A DNA stretch of 64,000 bases from contig JAJHZJ010000252.1 of NCBI GenBank assembly GCA_023548195.1, positions 2,170,395 through 2,234,394 on the forward strand, given 5' to 3'. The notes beneath the pieces are model-generated. The model did no database searches. It saw only the letters and a list, made by a program, of their open reading frames with translations, and had not been told where the DNA came from. Shown here piece by piece: positions 1-9,650 of this stretch. Each line of letters opens with the position of its first letter. Within the stretch, counting starts at the first letter, position 1. Made by a program: the position numbers and the translations under genes. The stretch comes from Bettongia penicillata ogilbyi (Eukaryota; Chordata; Mammalia; Diprotodontia; Potoroidae).

Positions 1-390
1 ATACTGGAGGAGTCAAACTTGAAACTGGAGGTGAAAATGAACCAATAGACAAAGATGATACGTAGTGTCCTCCTGGAAAGACTTACCAAGCATGAATCTA
101 TCAAGAGAAAAGGTGTGGCTGAATATGTTAAGAGATTTCCTGGAATTTCAAATCAAAGTTAAATGAGAAGAACACATTGAAATCAATTAACACCTACACA
201 ATATCAGTCTTAATTCATGCTTTTGGAACTATAAAATGGACCATGAGAGATTTGGAAAGTATCCTAAAAAGCCCCATTATTAATTTTATTATTAATGATA
301 CACAGACCCTATCCCCAAGGCAACTATAGATGTCCTCACCAGAAATGAAGAGGGAGATCCAATCTGCCATAGAATTTGGAGAAAATAAAT
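1..390. other. Unassigned intergenic DNA
   Basis: A/T-rich sequence without an open frame of interest or a repeat I recognise. It could be an old LINE relic, but no diagnostic motif is visible. Confidence 0.3.
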
Positions 391-394
391 AAAA

Positions 395-575
395 GTGACT
401 TACCTCTAAATGGAGCTGACAAAATGACTTAGATCTCAGTTTTTGAACCTGAGTTCAAACCCAGTCTCAGATGCTTACTAGCTATGTGACCTTGGTTAAT
501 CCACTTAACCTTCATAGGTCCCTGTTTCTTTATGAGTAAAATAAGGGAGTTGGACTCCATGATTTTTTAGATCAC
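395..575 (+). repeat. MIR-like CORE-SINE fragment
   Basis: The stretch reads GAGTTCAAACCCAGTCTCAG, then CTAGCTATGTGACCTTGG and ATCCACTTAACCTTCA, then a TGAGTAAAATAAGG-like end. That is the order of the CORE-SINE (MIR) body. It is strongly diverged, as expected for an old copy. Confidence 0.6.
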
Positions 576-587
576 TTAATTTGTGGT

Positions 588-672
588 TGTGGTTTGTCCA
601 TTGTTTTCAAAGAGGCTCAATGACATCACACGGTGTTATCTTGACTATCAAGTCAAGTAGATTTAAGTGAGG
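588..672 (-). repeat. SINE-B fragment (RTE-tailed SINE)
   Basis: On the minus strand this shows CACTTAAATC followed by a TGATGTCA-like block and the tail of a SINE with at least five relatives here (33.4, 35.4, 46.5, 61.7 and 62.6 kb). The tail resembles the end of the RTE LINE at 49.1-49.9 kb. Only the 3' part remains. Confidence 0.5.
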
Positions 673-691
673 GAGATAACTAGGCAGTAGC

Positions 692-946
692 AGGGCAGCT
701 AGGTGCTTCAGTGAATAGTGTGCCAGACCCAGAGGCAGGAAGACTCATCTTCCTGAGGTCAAATCTGCCCTCAGATACTTACTAGCTGTGTCACCCTGGG
801 CAAGTCATTTTGTCCTATTAGCCTGGTTTCCTCATCCATAAAATGAGCTGGAGAAAGAAACTACAAATCACTCTAGTATCTTTGCCAAGAAAAGTCAGAA
901 ATAGGATCATGAGGAATCAGACACAACTGAAATGACTGAACAACAG
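692..946 (+). repeat. Mar1-like CORE-SINE, near full length
   Basis: It begins GGGCAGCTAGGTGCTTCAGT and carries TACTTACTAGCTGTGTCACC, CTGGGCAAGTCA and AAAATGAGCTGGAGAAAGAA. It ends in the RTE-type tail ATCAGACACAACTGAAATGA plus CTGAACAAC. The order matches the other Mar1 copies here end to end. Confidence 0.85.
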
Positions 947-947
947 G

Positions 948-1140
948 CAGTACAGTAGATTGAGTAGATTGAGTGCTGGACCTGGAGACATGAAGAGTTC
1001 AAATCAAGCCTCAGACACTTACTAGCTGTGTGACCCTGGGCAAGTCACTAAAAAAAAAAATCTCAGTTTCCTCAACTGTAAAATGGGGATAATAACAGCA
1101 CCTACCTCCCAGGAGGGCTACCATGAGAATCAGACAAGCT
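948..1140 (+). repeat. MIR-like CORE-SINE
   Basis: Shows GTGTGACCCTGGGCAAGTCA, then TCAGTTTCCTCAACTGTAAA, then GGATAATAACAGCACCTACC. That 3' half separates MIR-type SINEs from Mar1, which has GAGCTGGAGAAGGAAATGGC at this point. An A-run interrupts the body near 1050. Confidence 0.7.
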
Positions 1141-1299
1141 ATCTGGGACAGTCACCACCATATCACTGCTTTTTCCCTTATTCCCCATCACCTCCCAGCT
1201 CCAGTTTGGGGATCCCCATTCCACAGGTCACTTAATAACTGTGTGACCCTGGGCAAAGTATTTCCCTCAAAATTTCAGTTTCCTCACCAAGGACCATCT

Positions 1300-1394
1300 A
1301 TTTAGAGCAGAACGGGATTTTAGAGGTCACCTAATCCAATCCCCTTAACTTGCTCAGAGTTGAAATCACTCGCCCAATGTCACCGCTATACAAA
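1300..1394. repeat. Old SINE/LINE fragment (TTAGAGGTCACCTAATCCAA type)
   Basis: Carries the motif 'agaggtcacctaatccaatc', which recurs in diverged form near 3835, 12410, 14285, 15310, 50755 and 58290. The recurrence shows it is dispersed and mammal-wide; the family name is uncertain (L3- or MIR-related). Confidence 0.4.
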
Positions 1395-1665
1395 GAGTAA
1401 GTAGCATCGGACCTGGAGTCAGAAAGCCCTGAGCTCAAATCTGGCCTCTGACACTTTCTAGCTGTGTGATTCGGAGTAAGTCACTTCACCTCTGTTTGCC
1501 TCAGTTTCTTCCTATTGTAAAACAGGAACAGTAATAGCACCTACCTCCCAGGGTTACTGTGAAAATCAAATGAGATCGTATTTGCAAAGGTCCCAGCACA
1601 GCGCATGGTAAATACCAAGTGCTATATAAATGGTAGCAATTATTATTTATTATTATCGTGAAGCA
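1395..1665 (+). repeat. MIR-like CORE-SINE, near full length
   Basis: Runs from ATCGGACCTGGAGTCAGAAA through TAGCTGTGTGATTCGGAGTA, TAATAGCACCTACCTCCCAG and AAATCAAATGAGATCG to the typical end TGCTATATAAATGGTAGC plus an ATTATTATT tail. All sections are in the expected order. Confidence 0.8.
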
Positions 1666-1689
1666 GACTTATTCAGACCCAGGAGGACT

Positions 1690-1860
1690 TTGGCATCTGA
1701 ATCTTGTGCTCCTTTCACAATATCACTTTGCCTCTTCCCACGCTGCTACAAAATAAGGATAATAACGTCTATACTACTATAACAACACAGAGTTGTTATA
1801 ATGATTAAATAAGATGGCATCTGGAAGGTACTTTGTAAACATAAAACACTACCTGCCTAA
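1690..1860 (+). repeat. MIR-like 3' fragment
   Basis: Contains AAAATAAGGATAATAACGTC, AGAGTTGTTATAATGATTAA and GGTACTTTGTAAACATAAAA, a diverged copy of the MIR 3' half. Confidence 0.5.
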
Positions 1861-2394
1861 AATATAAACAGTTTGGATCATTATTTTCATGTATTTTTCT
1901 TGTCCTTAATTTTTTCCCCTGAGTAACATGGAAATGGAAGCTGACTGGGCTGAGGATGAGGGGAAACAAACGAACAACCCAAACTGCATTTGTATCCAGG
2001 AAATATTGAAATTAACCAGGAGAAGGCTTACGCTGAATTAGGTGAATTATGCATGGGGCATTTATAGAAGGATATGGACAAAGAGTGCACAAAATCGTGT
2101 GTCCATGGGTTACAATCTCCATAAGTGCAGGGAGTAACCACATCGACGAGATCACAGATACTTTCAGATTTAATTTAAGAATGACATATCTACATCCCTG
2201 CAAACAATCCATTTTGGTACACTGTATTTAATAGATCAAGTCAATGGGATGCCATGAACTCTCAATAATTAACTAAGCTGACATGCTGTTACTGCCAGAT
2301 AGACACAGGCCCTTCCTCTATGGGAACCCCCAAAGGAGGTGGAATTAGTCACCCTGAGGGTGTTGGCATATAGGATCCAGCTGTGATGGGGCTA
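1861..2394. other. Unassigned intergenic DNA
   Basis: No repeat or gene that I can name. Overlapping short frames on both strands near 2012-2231 show no recognisable domain. The line 'gtccatgggttacaatctcc' faintly recalls an RTE or SINE tail, not enough for a call. Confidence 0.3.
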
Positions 2395-3480
2395 TCTCAA
2401 ATGACTGTCAAATTCTTGCTGCCCCCTCACGAGATGCAAATTAAAACAACTTCTGGGCAGTAATCACAAAAATGGTCAAAATTATTAAGTACAATGAAGT
2501 TCAGTGCTTGTGGCATTATGGAGAAACTGGTATATTAATTTATGACTGATGAAATTGCCAACATGGAGAATGTTTTTGGAGAGCCATCTGACAATATGCG
2601 GCATTTCTGATTACAAAAATAATCACAGCCCATGACCTAACAATTTAATTGCGAAACTATTCTGTGAAAGTGTTATCCAAGAAAAATCTGTTCAAAGATT
2701 TTTCTCAGCAGCGTTTTATGTAATTTCAAGTTAGTGGCTCAAAGGCACACCCCCAACCCACACTCACAGGTTGTAATCATCCAGGCATACATGTAGAGAA
2801 CATATGTGGCCAAGTTACGTGTAGGAGGAGCAACTTATGCCTCCAATGCTGAAGTCACAAATGTCTGATGCTCGAGCAAAATACAAATGGGCCATGTAAT
2901 CTCTAATACCCTGTAATTTCATCAAGTGAATTAGGGGACTTGAGTGATCTGAGACACCTCCATCACCACTCTGTTTTACTGTGGCAAAAAAAAAGAAAAA
3001 CAGAAGCAACCTCAAGGTCCATGTAGCGGTAGCTAGGTGTTGCAGTGGATAGGGTGCTGGTCCTGAAGTCAGGAAGATTCATCTTCCTGAGTTCAAATCT
3101 GGCCTCAGACACTTACTAGCTATGTGACCCTGAGCAAGTCACTTCCCCCTGTTTACCTCAGTTTCTTCATCTGTAAACTGACCTGGAGAAGGAAATGGCA
3201 AACCAGTCCAGTATCTTTGCCAAAAAAAACCGACATGGGGTCAAAAAGAGTCAAATAACAACTGAGACACGATTGAATTGCAACAACGAAAAGTTCAGCA
3301 ACAGGGAAGTGTTTAAATAACTTGTTATGCTAATTTAATGGAATACTATACATATAAAGAAATCTGAAATTTATAAAATAATATGAAGCAAACTCCCCAA
3401 AAAACAAAAGCATAGAGTACACACCAAACACTCACTATGAATGAACAAAGAATCCTCGTGGGCAGGAAATCATTTTAAAA
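2395..3480 (+). repeat. Ancient L1 3' end (interrupted by Mar1)
   Basis: The order of signals is that of the last kilobase of L1: GAGATGCAAATTAAAACAAC, TATGGAGAAACTGG, CCATGACCTAACAATTTAAT (the 'cccagcaattccac' position), CAACCTCAAGGTCC, then TAATGGAATACTATACATAT and AATATGAAGCAAACTCC. Coding sense is lost. A Mar1 copy splits it after the 'AACCTCAAGGTCC' block. Confidence 0.6.
3024..3290 (+). repeat. Mar1-like CORE-SINE nested in old L1
   Basis: Carries TAGCTAGGTGTTGCAGTGGA, CAGACACTTACTAGCTATGT, GGAGAAGGAAATGGCAAACC and an RTE-type tail ending ATTGCAACAACG. Because it interrupts the old L1, it inserted later. Confidence 0.85.
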
Positions 3481-5262
3481 TTATTATATTTTGTGCGGAA
3501 TGAATTTAAATGTAAATAGTTCTTAAGCAAATTTAATTGGTTGTATTGAGATTCAGTGTTAAGTTTTTCATAATGTATATAACTTTTTAAAAAATTCCTG
3601 TTGTCCCCCGCTAGCCAAGCTAGTTAGAGCTTTATCCTTTAGTAGTTCATTCAGAAATCTGGTGGGGAAGACTCTTAACTTCAGGACCAAATACTGCATG
3701 TTAGAATTCCATCCCACACCAATGCAGAAATTTCTGAAGGAGGTGTGAAAAATATCAGAACTTTGAAAATTAGAATATTAATTCTTGAGTTTACAGTAAT
3801 TCTTCAGATGACAGAACCTATTGTTTAGAGCTGCAAGGGACCTCAGAGATCCTCCAACATGGTGATATCTTTTTACAGGGAAAAGAGACATCCTATATCC
3901 AAATTCCAAATGATGAAACAGCAGTAGCAGTTACTATAGCTAAGAAGATGTTCTATACCAAGATACTTTTATCAGGTGACATTTTAAGTTATGGAGGCAA
4001 AGGTATAATGTAGGTGTGAACAGTTCCTAAACACTCTTATTGAATCAATCAACCAAAGGCAAACAATGTGGTTAATTAAGTTGAGGAGTAAAATACAATG
4101 AAAACAGAAATGAAATGTATTGGAATTGGTTGAAGCAGTTAGATACACCTCTAAGCCCATGGATATCATAGAAGGAGAGTCCAGCAGGAACATTTCATAA
4201 ACTGCTTCAAATGTCAAGCTACTGTTTTAAAAAAAAATGTCAAGCCTCCATAATACGTAGAAGAGCCAGACCCTTACATCTTACCAGGGTTAGCAAGGGG
4301 CTGGTGGAGAATTATCCCAGAGTGAGGGATGCACTCCCTGCTAGATCTCCCTCAATGACCAGGTCATTAAAAAGACTTCAATCAATAACAAACAATGCCA
4401 GGAGCTGGGAGAGGAGGAAATCAGGCGTGCTTAGGAAAGAAGGCTTTAGTGACCATTCCCTCCTTAGGGTGGAAAGAAATGCAACTTAGAGTCAGTAAGT
4501 ACCCTGATCCTTGGAGGGAAGCTCAGAGCTATGCCCACCTCAGAGGAGCTTCATGAAGGACTCAAGGAAGGGAGCAAAGTACTTCTACCAAACAAACAGC
4601 TGTGAGTTACTCCTTTGCTATGTGTGCTCTCTAAACTTGAGCTCAGGATACTCTATGTACTTGTGAGAGAGTGTGTCTCACACTTTTGGAGTGTGTGCGG
4701 GGGTGTTTTTATTCTTATACCAACTTACTACTGCCTTTTAAAAACTAATTCTGGCTGACCAATCGGTTTTAGGAGGCACACTGGCAGGGGTCTATGGGTG
4801 ATCATACTAGAAAGAGAATCTAACTCCTTAGAGTTATCCTTAGAACTTTAAGAGCAAAATAGTCAGCCACCTTTTGGGAACCCAGACCATTAATGTAAGC
4901 AGAAATTAGGGAGGAAGCCCTCTTGGAGAGGCTATATCCAGTTATCCTTTCCACATCTCAGGAAGTTAAGGGTGAGGAGCTCCAGGGGTCCAGAAAAGCC
5001 AAATAAAACATGTGGCCCTCCCTTCATACCAGAGAAGTATGATTTTTTCCTTTTTTTTTTAATGGAGTATTTGTAGTACCTTATTGTAAAATTTAGGTTA
5101 TTTGGTCATAAGCTCCACGTTGTCTGCTAGCCTTGTGTGTAAAACTCCCTCTAAGTTCCCATTTAATTTCTTATGCTAACTTGCAATGTATCAAAATCTC
5201 AATGGGAAAAGTCATGAAGTGGAAGGGATAACTATACAGATAAGGAAAAAGTCCTAGAGAGG
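3481..5262. other. Unassigned intergenic DNA
   Basis: About 1.8 kb without a nameable element apart from a short 'gggacctcagagatcctcca' repeat fragment near 3838. A 92-residue frame (4211-4489, plus) is rich in Arg and Ser, has no known motif, and overlaps nothing that supports it as a gene. Confidence 0.3.
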
Positions 5263-5265
5263 ACT

Positions 5266-5880
5266 AGGATTATAGTAGCATTTATGTAGTACCTTTAAGT
5301 TGTGCAAAGTACTTCACATGTTGACTCATTTGATGCTATAACAACCCTCTGAAGTAGGAACTGTTATTATGTCCAATCCCGGCTTCCTCAATGATGCGCA
5401 AACAAGACCCCTCAGTCTCTGCATTCCGGGCATTTTCTCTGGCTGCCTCCCTCCCCCGCATGCTGCAAATCTCTCCTTTCTCATCTCTATCTGCCCCTTT
5501 CCCAGTTTTTGTCCAGTCTTTCCCAGTCCCTCTTAACTTCAGAGCCTTCCCTCTGTTCATTTCTTCCTGGCTGTCCTGTATATAGTTTGTACATATCTGT
5601 TTGTTTTGTTGTCTCACATTAGATTGTGAGCTCTTTGAGAAAAGTGATCGCTTTGGTACCTTTCTTTGTATCCCGAGCACTTAGCACAAGTGCTTGGTAC
5701 AAAGTCAGTGCTTAATAAATGCTTATTGACTGATGAACAGATGAGGAAACAGTACATGTGAAGTGACTTGCCCAGGGTCACATCTCTAGGAAGTGTTTGA
5801 ATCAGGACTTGAACTCAGGTCTTCCTCACTGCAACTCTAAGGGTCTCTCTGCTATACTGCTAGCATATAGCTGCTTTAGG
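5266..5880 (-). repeat. MIR-like SINE split by an L2 end
   Basis: The two halves form one minus-strand MIR. 5266-5375 has GTAGTACCTTTAAGTTGTGC and CATTTGATGCTATAACAACC. 5736-5880 has AGATGAGGAAACAG, GACTTGCCCAGGGTCACATC and TTGAACTCAGGTCTTCCTCA. The L2 end at 5376-5735 lies between them. Confidence 0.7.
5376..5735 (+). repeat. L2 LINE 3' end nested in MIR
   Basis: Shows the L2 3' signature: 'ttccctctgttcatttcttc', CTGTATATAGTTTGTACATA, ATTAGATTGTGAGCTCTTTG, TTGTATCCCGAGCACTTAGC and the end TTAATAAATGCTTATTGACT. The coding part is absent (5' truncated). Confidence 0.8.
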
Positions 5881-6139
5881 AATTTTGTCCAGATCACCCA
5901 AGTTATGAGAAGCGGAACTGGTTCTGAAATTCAATGTTCTTTGTACCACACCACAAAGTGACATATCAAATATTAGTGACAAATAATAATAAGGAGAATT
6001 CATCTTATCAAATATTCAAATATACACTGGCATCATGGGGGAGGGTGTACTAGACTTGAGTCATGAGATCTGGTTTTGAATCTGAGCTCAGATACTGACT
6101 GTGGGACCAGGAACAACTCATGTAATCACAATAACCATA

Positions 6140-6391
6140 ATATTCATATAGTACTTACTATGTGCCAGACAATGTGCTAAGCCCTTTACAAATGGGATCT
6201 CATTTGATCCAACAACCCTGCGAAATAGGTACTATTGTAATCCACATTTTACAGACAAGGAAACTGGGGTAAACAGAGGTTAATTGACTTGCCCAGGGTC
6301 ACACAGCTACTAAGCTTCTCTGGCTGGATTTGAAGTTTGGTCTTTCTGATTTGGGGCCTCTCACTCTATCCTCTTCCCCACTGGACTGCCA
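6140..6391 (-). repeat. MIR-like CORE-SINE
   Basis: Minus-strand copy with TAGTACTTACTATGTGCCAG, ATCTCATTTGATCCAACAAC, CAAGGAAACTGGGGTAAACA and GACTTGCCCAGGGTCACACA. A short plus-strand MIR relic sits just upstream (6040-6130). Confidence 0.75.
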
Positions 6392-6575
6392 AGGTAACTT
6401 CTCTGAGTTTTGGATTCTTTGAGATTCGGATGGTGACACCTGCATTTTTCCATTTCATTTTGTTGTTAAGAGGAAAATATTTGTAACCCATAAAGTGATC
6501 TGTAAATGGGAATTACTATTCCACACCCTTAGTCTCCAAAGCAGGGAACTCTTCCATGGGCTCAGAACAGCAAGC

Positions 6576-6650
6576 TTAGGCATTGAAGACAAATCTCAAT
6601 GCTTTTTTTTTCTTCTCCCAGAAAACCCCCTCACATTGAAGATGACTAAA
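6576..6650. repeat. Unnamed 75-bp repeat, copy 1
   Basis: Shares most positions with 8283-8362: TAGGCATTGAAGAC, AAATCTCAATGCTTTTTT, CTTCTCCCAGAAAAC, CACATTGAAGATGACTAAAA. I recognise no family. Both copies lie in the same orientation. Confidence 0.5.
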
Positions 6651-7479
6651 ATTTCAGTTTCTTCAGAGGATGTTAATGTGAAACAGCTGAGTACATTAGT
6701 TCTGAATTCCTACCCTCGGCCTCAGCCATCCCTTTCAAGCTTTTACCTAAACTAAATGATTCCCTTGGAGAGACACCAAAGAATAAATATTTTAGCCTGA
6801 GAGAAAACTTCCTCAGATAGAAAAGACTGGTGGTTATAATAACAGGGCTCATCACCCCAAATGCTGTCATCTCTCGCACACTTGGCCCCCTCTCCTCTCC
6901 TCATACATTTACGTACTAAAGTACGTAAAGAGTCTACAATCATCTTCTCCATCACTTGTTGGAGCTGGTTGAAACTGTAGTGTTCACCATAAATCATCTC
7001 ATTGGGGTAGAGCACTAAAGAAACATTGCATGTGCTGAGTCATCTAATTGGCCAGAAGAGACTGATGGTAGAGATTGCCTTCCTTCCTCAGACAAAGCAG
7101 AATCTAACTGTCCGGTAGAATTGCCTTTTATTTTCATGTTAATCTGGATCTCATCCGCAGAGTCAGACCTAGTCTACAGCAAGGATGGGGCTCGACCAGG
7201 AAAGTGAACATAAAACACTTTGGTTTGGAAGTAGGGGCATTGAGAAAGTGTCGGGGAGAGAGATGTCTGTCTGTGAATCTAACTTGGACTCTGGTCCAGC
7301 CCATTTCTAAAAGAGGTATTGTCACAAACTAGCATTATTGCAAGTTGCCTTGAGATCTTCAGCTGAAAGGCCCATTTCATTCTAAACTCTGAATCAGGCT
7401 TCTTAGGACACTTGGTTTGGACTACTCTTTTTTGCACTTACTGCATGGTTTTGGGGGATTGTGAATAGAGGTTGTGTTA
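6651..7479. other. Unassigned intergenic DNA with a short perfect hairpin
   Basis: No repeat I can name. At 6908-6929 a perfect inverted repeat, TTTACGTAC / GTACGTAAA with loop TAAA, is present. Several 60-90 residue minus-strand frames overlap here without recognisable domains. Confidence 0.3.
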
Positions 7480-7728
7480 AGGGAAGCTTAGTGGTATGGT
7501 GGGTAGAGTGCCAGGCTCAAAGTTGGAAAGACTGATCTTCTAGAGTTCAAATCTGGCCTCAGACACTTACCAGCTGTGGGACCCTGGGTGGTCTCTTTAT
7601 CCTGTTTGCCTCAGTTTCTTCATCTATAAAATGAGCTGGAGGAAGAAATGGCAAACCACTTCAGTGTCTGTGCCAAGAAAACCCCATATGAGATCACGAA
7701 GAGTTGGACATGACTGAACACCAAGCAA
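7480..7728 (+). repeat. Mar1-like CORE-SINE
   Basis: Starts GGGAAGCTTAGTGGTATGGT and carries CAGACACTTACCAGCTGTGG, ATGAGCTGGAGGAAGAAATG and ATCACGAAGAGTTGGACATG with ACTGAACACCAAGC at the end. Confidence 0.85.
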
Positions 7729-7744
7729 GTGTGTGCTGAAAAAC

Positions 7745-7895
7745 ATTTAGCAACTGGCCCTCTGGGGGAAAGGTGTATGCATGATATACTGTTCAATTGA
7801 ATCTGCACTGTTAATAACATTTCTCCATCATTTTAAGTCTAGACAGCCAGCACAACAGTAAACCAAGTCCTGATTTGGAGGGTTTGCTGATCCTT
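7745..7895 (+). mobile_element. hAT-like MITE relic (family of 33.5 and 54.0 kb)
   Basis: Carries the family core TTGAATCTGCACTGTTAATA, TTTCTCCATCATTTTAAGTC, 'tagacagccagcacaacag' and AAACCAAGTCCTGATTTGG. The same core lies inside 33505-33717, where the ends and an 8-bp duplication are visible. Terminal repeats are not clear in this copy. Confidence 0.45.
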
Positions 7896-8087
7896 CCACC
7901 TGGCTCTAGGACACCTCCCTCCAACCCTCACAGCTTGTTGGGAGAGTTCTCTCCTCTTGGTCTTGTTCCTACCTCGAAAATTTAGAAAACTTAGTTTTTA
8001 TCAGCATCTAATGTGTTATCAACAAATCACTTCAAGGATTTAGTTCATATAATTCAATATAGTTCACGTAATTTACATAATAGGAAC

Positions 8088-8282
8088 AGGTAAGAATGTC
8101 AGCTCTGGAGTCAGAAAGACTCATCCTCTTGAGTTCAAATCTGGCCTAGATACTTACTAGCTGTGTGATACTGGACAAGTCATTTAACCTTATTTGCCTC
8201 AGTTTTCTCATCTGTAAAGTGAACTGGAGAAAGAAATGGCAAACCACTCTAGTACCTTTGCCAAGAAAACCCCGGATGGGGT
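8088..8282 (+). repeat. Mar1-like CORE-SINE, 3' tail missing
   Basis: Carries GTCAGAAAGACTCATCCTCT, CTTACTAGCTGTGTGATACT and GGCAAACCACTCTAGTACCT, and stops after AACCCCGGATGGGGTT. The RTE-type tail is replaced by copy 2 of the unnamed 75-bp repeat. Confidence 0.8.
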
Positions 8283-8362
8283 TTAGGCATTTAAGACAAT
8301 TAAATCTCAATCCTTTTTTTTTTCCTTCTCCCAGCAAACTCACTCATATTGAAAATGATTAA
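8283..8362. repeat. Unnamed 75-bp repeat, copy 2
   Basis: Matches 6576-6650 (TAGGCATTTAAGAC, AAATCTCAATCC, a T-run, CCTTCTCCCAGCAAAC, CATATTGAAAATGATTAAAA). It directly abuts the broken end of the upstream Mar1. Confidence 0.5.
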
Positions 8363-8372
8363 AAAGCTGCCT

Positions 8373-8515
8373 AGGGGGAAGCTAGGTGATACAGTGAATA
8401 GAGCACAGGTTCTAGAGTCAGGAGAACCTGAAATCAAATCCAGCCTCAGAGGCTCACCAGTTTTGTGACCCTGGGCAAGTCACTTAACCCAGATTGTCTC
8501 AACATAAAAAAAAAG
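8373..8515 (+). repeat. Short A-tailed tRNA-derived SINE (marsupial SINE1 type)
   Basis: Begins GGGGGAAGCTAGGTGATACA, has TCAGGAGAACCTGAAATCAA, GTGACCCTGGGCAAGTCACT and CCCAGATTGTCTCAACAT, then an A-run. It lacks the Mar1 3' half and RTE tail; the A-tail implies L1-type mobilisation. Confidence 0.7.
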
Positions 8516-8534
8516 ACACAACAATCATGGGGGA

Positions 8535-8650
8535 GGAGTGGTGGTGAAGTGAGTGAATGCATGACGCATTTTTAAATTTAATCTACATCTTTAACATTTT
8601 TTCCATCACTTTTTTCACCTAGACAACAATATACCAAACCTTGAGTCATG
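8535..8650 (+). mobile_element. hAT-like MITE relic, partial
   Basis: Shares TTTAAATTTAATCTACATCT, AACATTTTTTCCATCACTTT and 'acctagacaacaatatacca' with the MITE copies at 7.75 and 33.5 kb. Ends are not resolved. Confidence 0.4.
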
Positions 8651-9266
8651 ACTGAAACAGCCAAATAACTCACAATTCAAAGAAAAAAAAATATTATTTG
8701 CAGGCTAAAGGAAATTCTTTTAAACAGTTATTTTTTACATCACCATCTTCTCCAATATCATCCCTTGGAACAAAGAGTAAAGAGAAAGATTTTTTAAAAA
8801 ATAGTTTATCAAAAACAACTGATATATCACCAAAGTCTAACAATATATGTAATATTTCACACCTATAATCCCCTACCTACGTAAAGCAATGAGGAGAGAC
8901 CCAAATGGAACTCCTGATAGAGCTTCCTGATTGAAAATAACACTTACTAATAAGCTTAAAACCTCTGTAAGAGCTCAAGTCACTTGCACTCAGACAGAAG
9001 GTAAGACTCCCAGAAGGTTTTGTTTCCTGTTCCAGGTTCCTTCTAGAGTTCTCCATACCACCTACAAGGTGGTTTTGTTACCATCCTACATCCCTCCTCC
9101 TGCAGTTTTCCATAGCTTCTACAAGGCAATGTAGGTGGTTCTGCCTGCTCCTTTCCACCTTCACCACACCTCTCCCAGCTTCCTGCAACCCTCAGCGGAG
9201 GTGTTGCCAGTGCATAACCAGAGAAAACATTTCTTCATCTTTGGTTTCTTATGGCAGAGCAAATGG
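8651..9266. other. Unassigned intergenic DNA
   Basis: No clear repeat family. 9030-9130 contains two related stretches around 'ccacctacaaggtggttttg' and 'gcttctacaaggcaatgtag'. It may be further upstream RTE sequence, but no reading frame supports that. Confidence 0.3.
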
Positions 9267-9650
9267 ACTATAAAGAAAGCTGAGCACTACAGAATTGATG
9301 CTTTTGAACTGTGGTGCTGGTGAATCCCTTGGACAGCAAGAAGATCAAATCATTCAACACTTAAAGACATTAATTCACACTGTTCATTGGAAGGACACAT
9401 ACTGAAGCTGATACTTAAATACGTTGGCCACATAATGAGAAGACAGGATTCACTGGAAAAGACCCTGATGCTGAGAAAGATTGAAGGCAAAAAGAAAAGG
9501 GGACAGTGGAGGATGAGATGGATAGATAGTGTCATGGAACCAATGAACATGAGCTTGGACAGACTTCAGGAGAGAGTGGAGGATTAGAAGGGTCAAGTTT
9601 GCTATGGTCCATGGGGTCACAGTCAGACACAACTGAGCAACAACAGCGAA
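9267..9650 (+). mobile_element. BovB-like RTE LINE, 3' end (dead)
   Basis: The frames give the conserved C-terminus of BovB-type RTE reverse transcriptases: FELWCW, PWTARRSNHSTLK-like, then LEGHILKLILKYVGHIMRRQ, DSLEKTLMLRKIEGKKKRGQ and WRMRWIDSVMEPMNMSLDRL. The frame is broken by stops (after FELWCW and after QERVED). The 3' end reads CATGGGGTCACAGTCAGACA, then CAACTGAGCAACAACAGC, which matches the Mar1 SINE tail. The element is 5' truncated, as most RTE copies are. By family knowledge it would have supplied RT and endonuclease for target-primed insertion of itself and its SINE. Confidence 0.85.

Noticed and set aside
692..946. tRNA-like heads of SINEs as possible tRNA genes
   Set aside because: The copies are dispersed, diverged and fused to CORE and RTE tail sequence; they are SINEs, and no cloverleaf-capable standalone tRNA was found.
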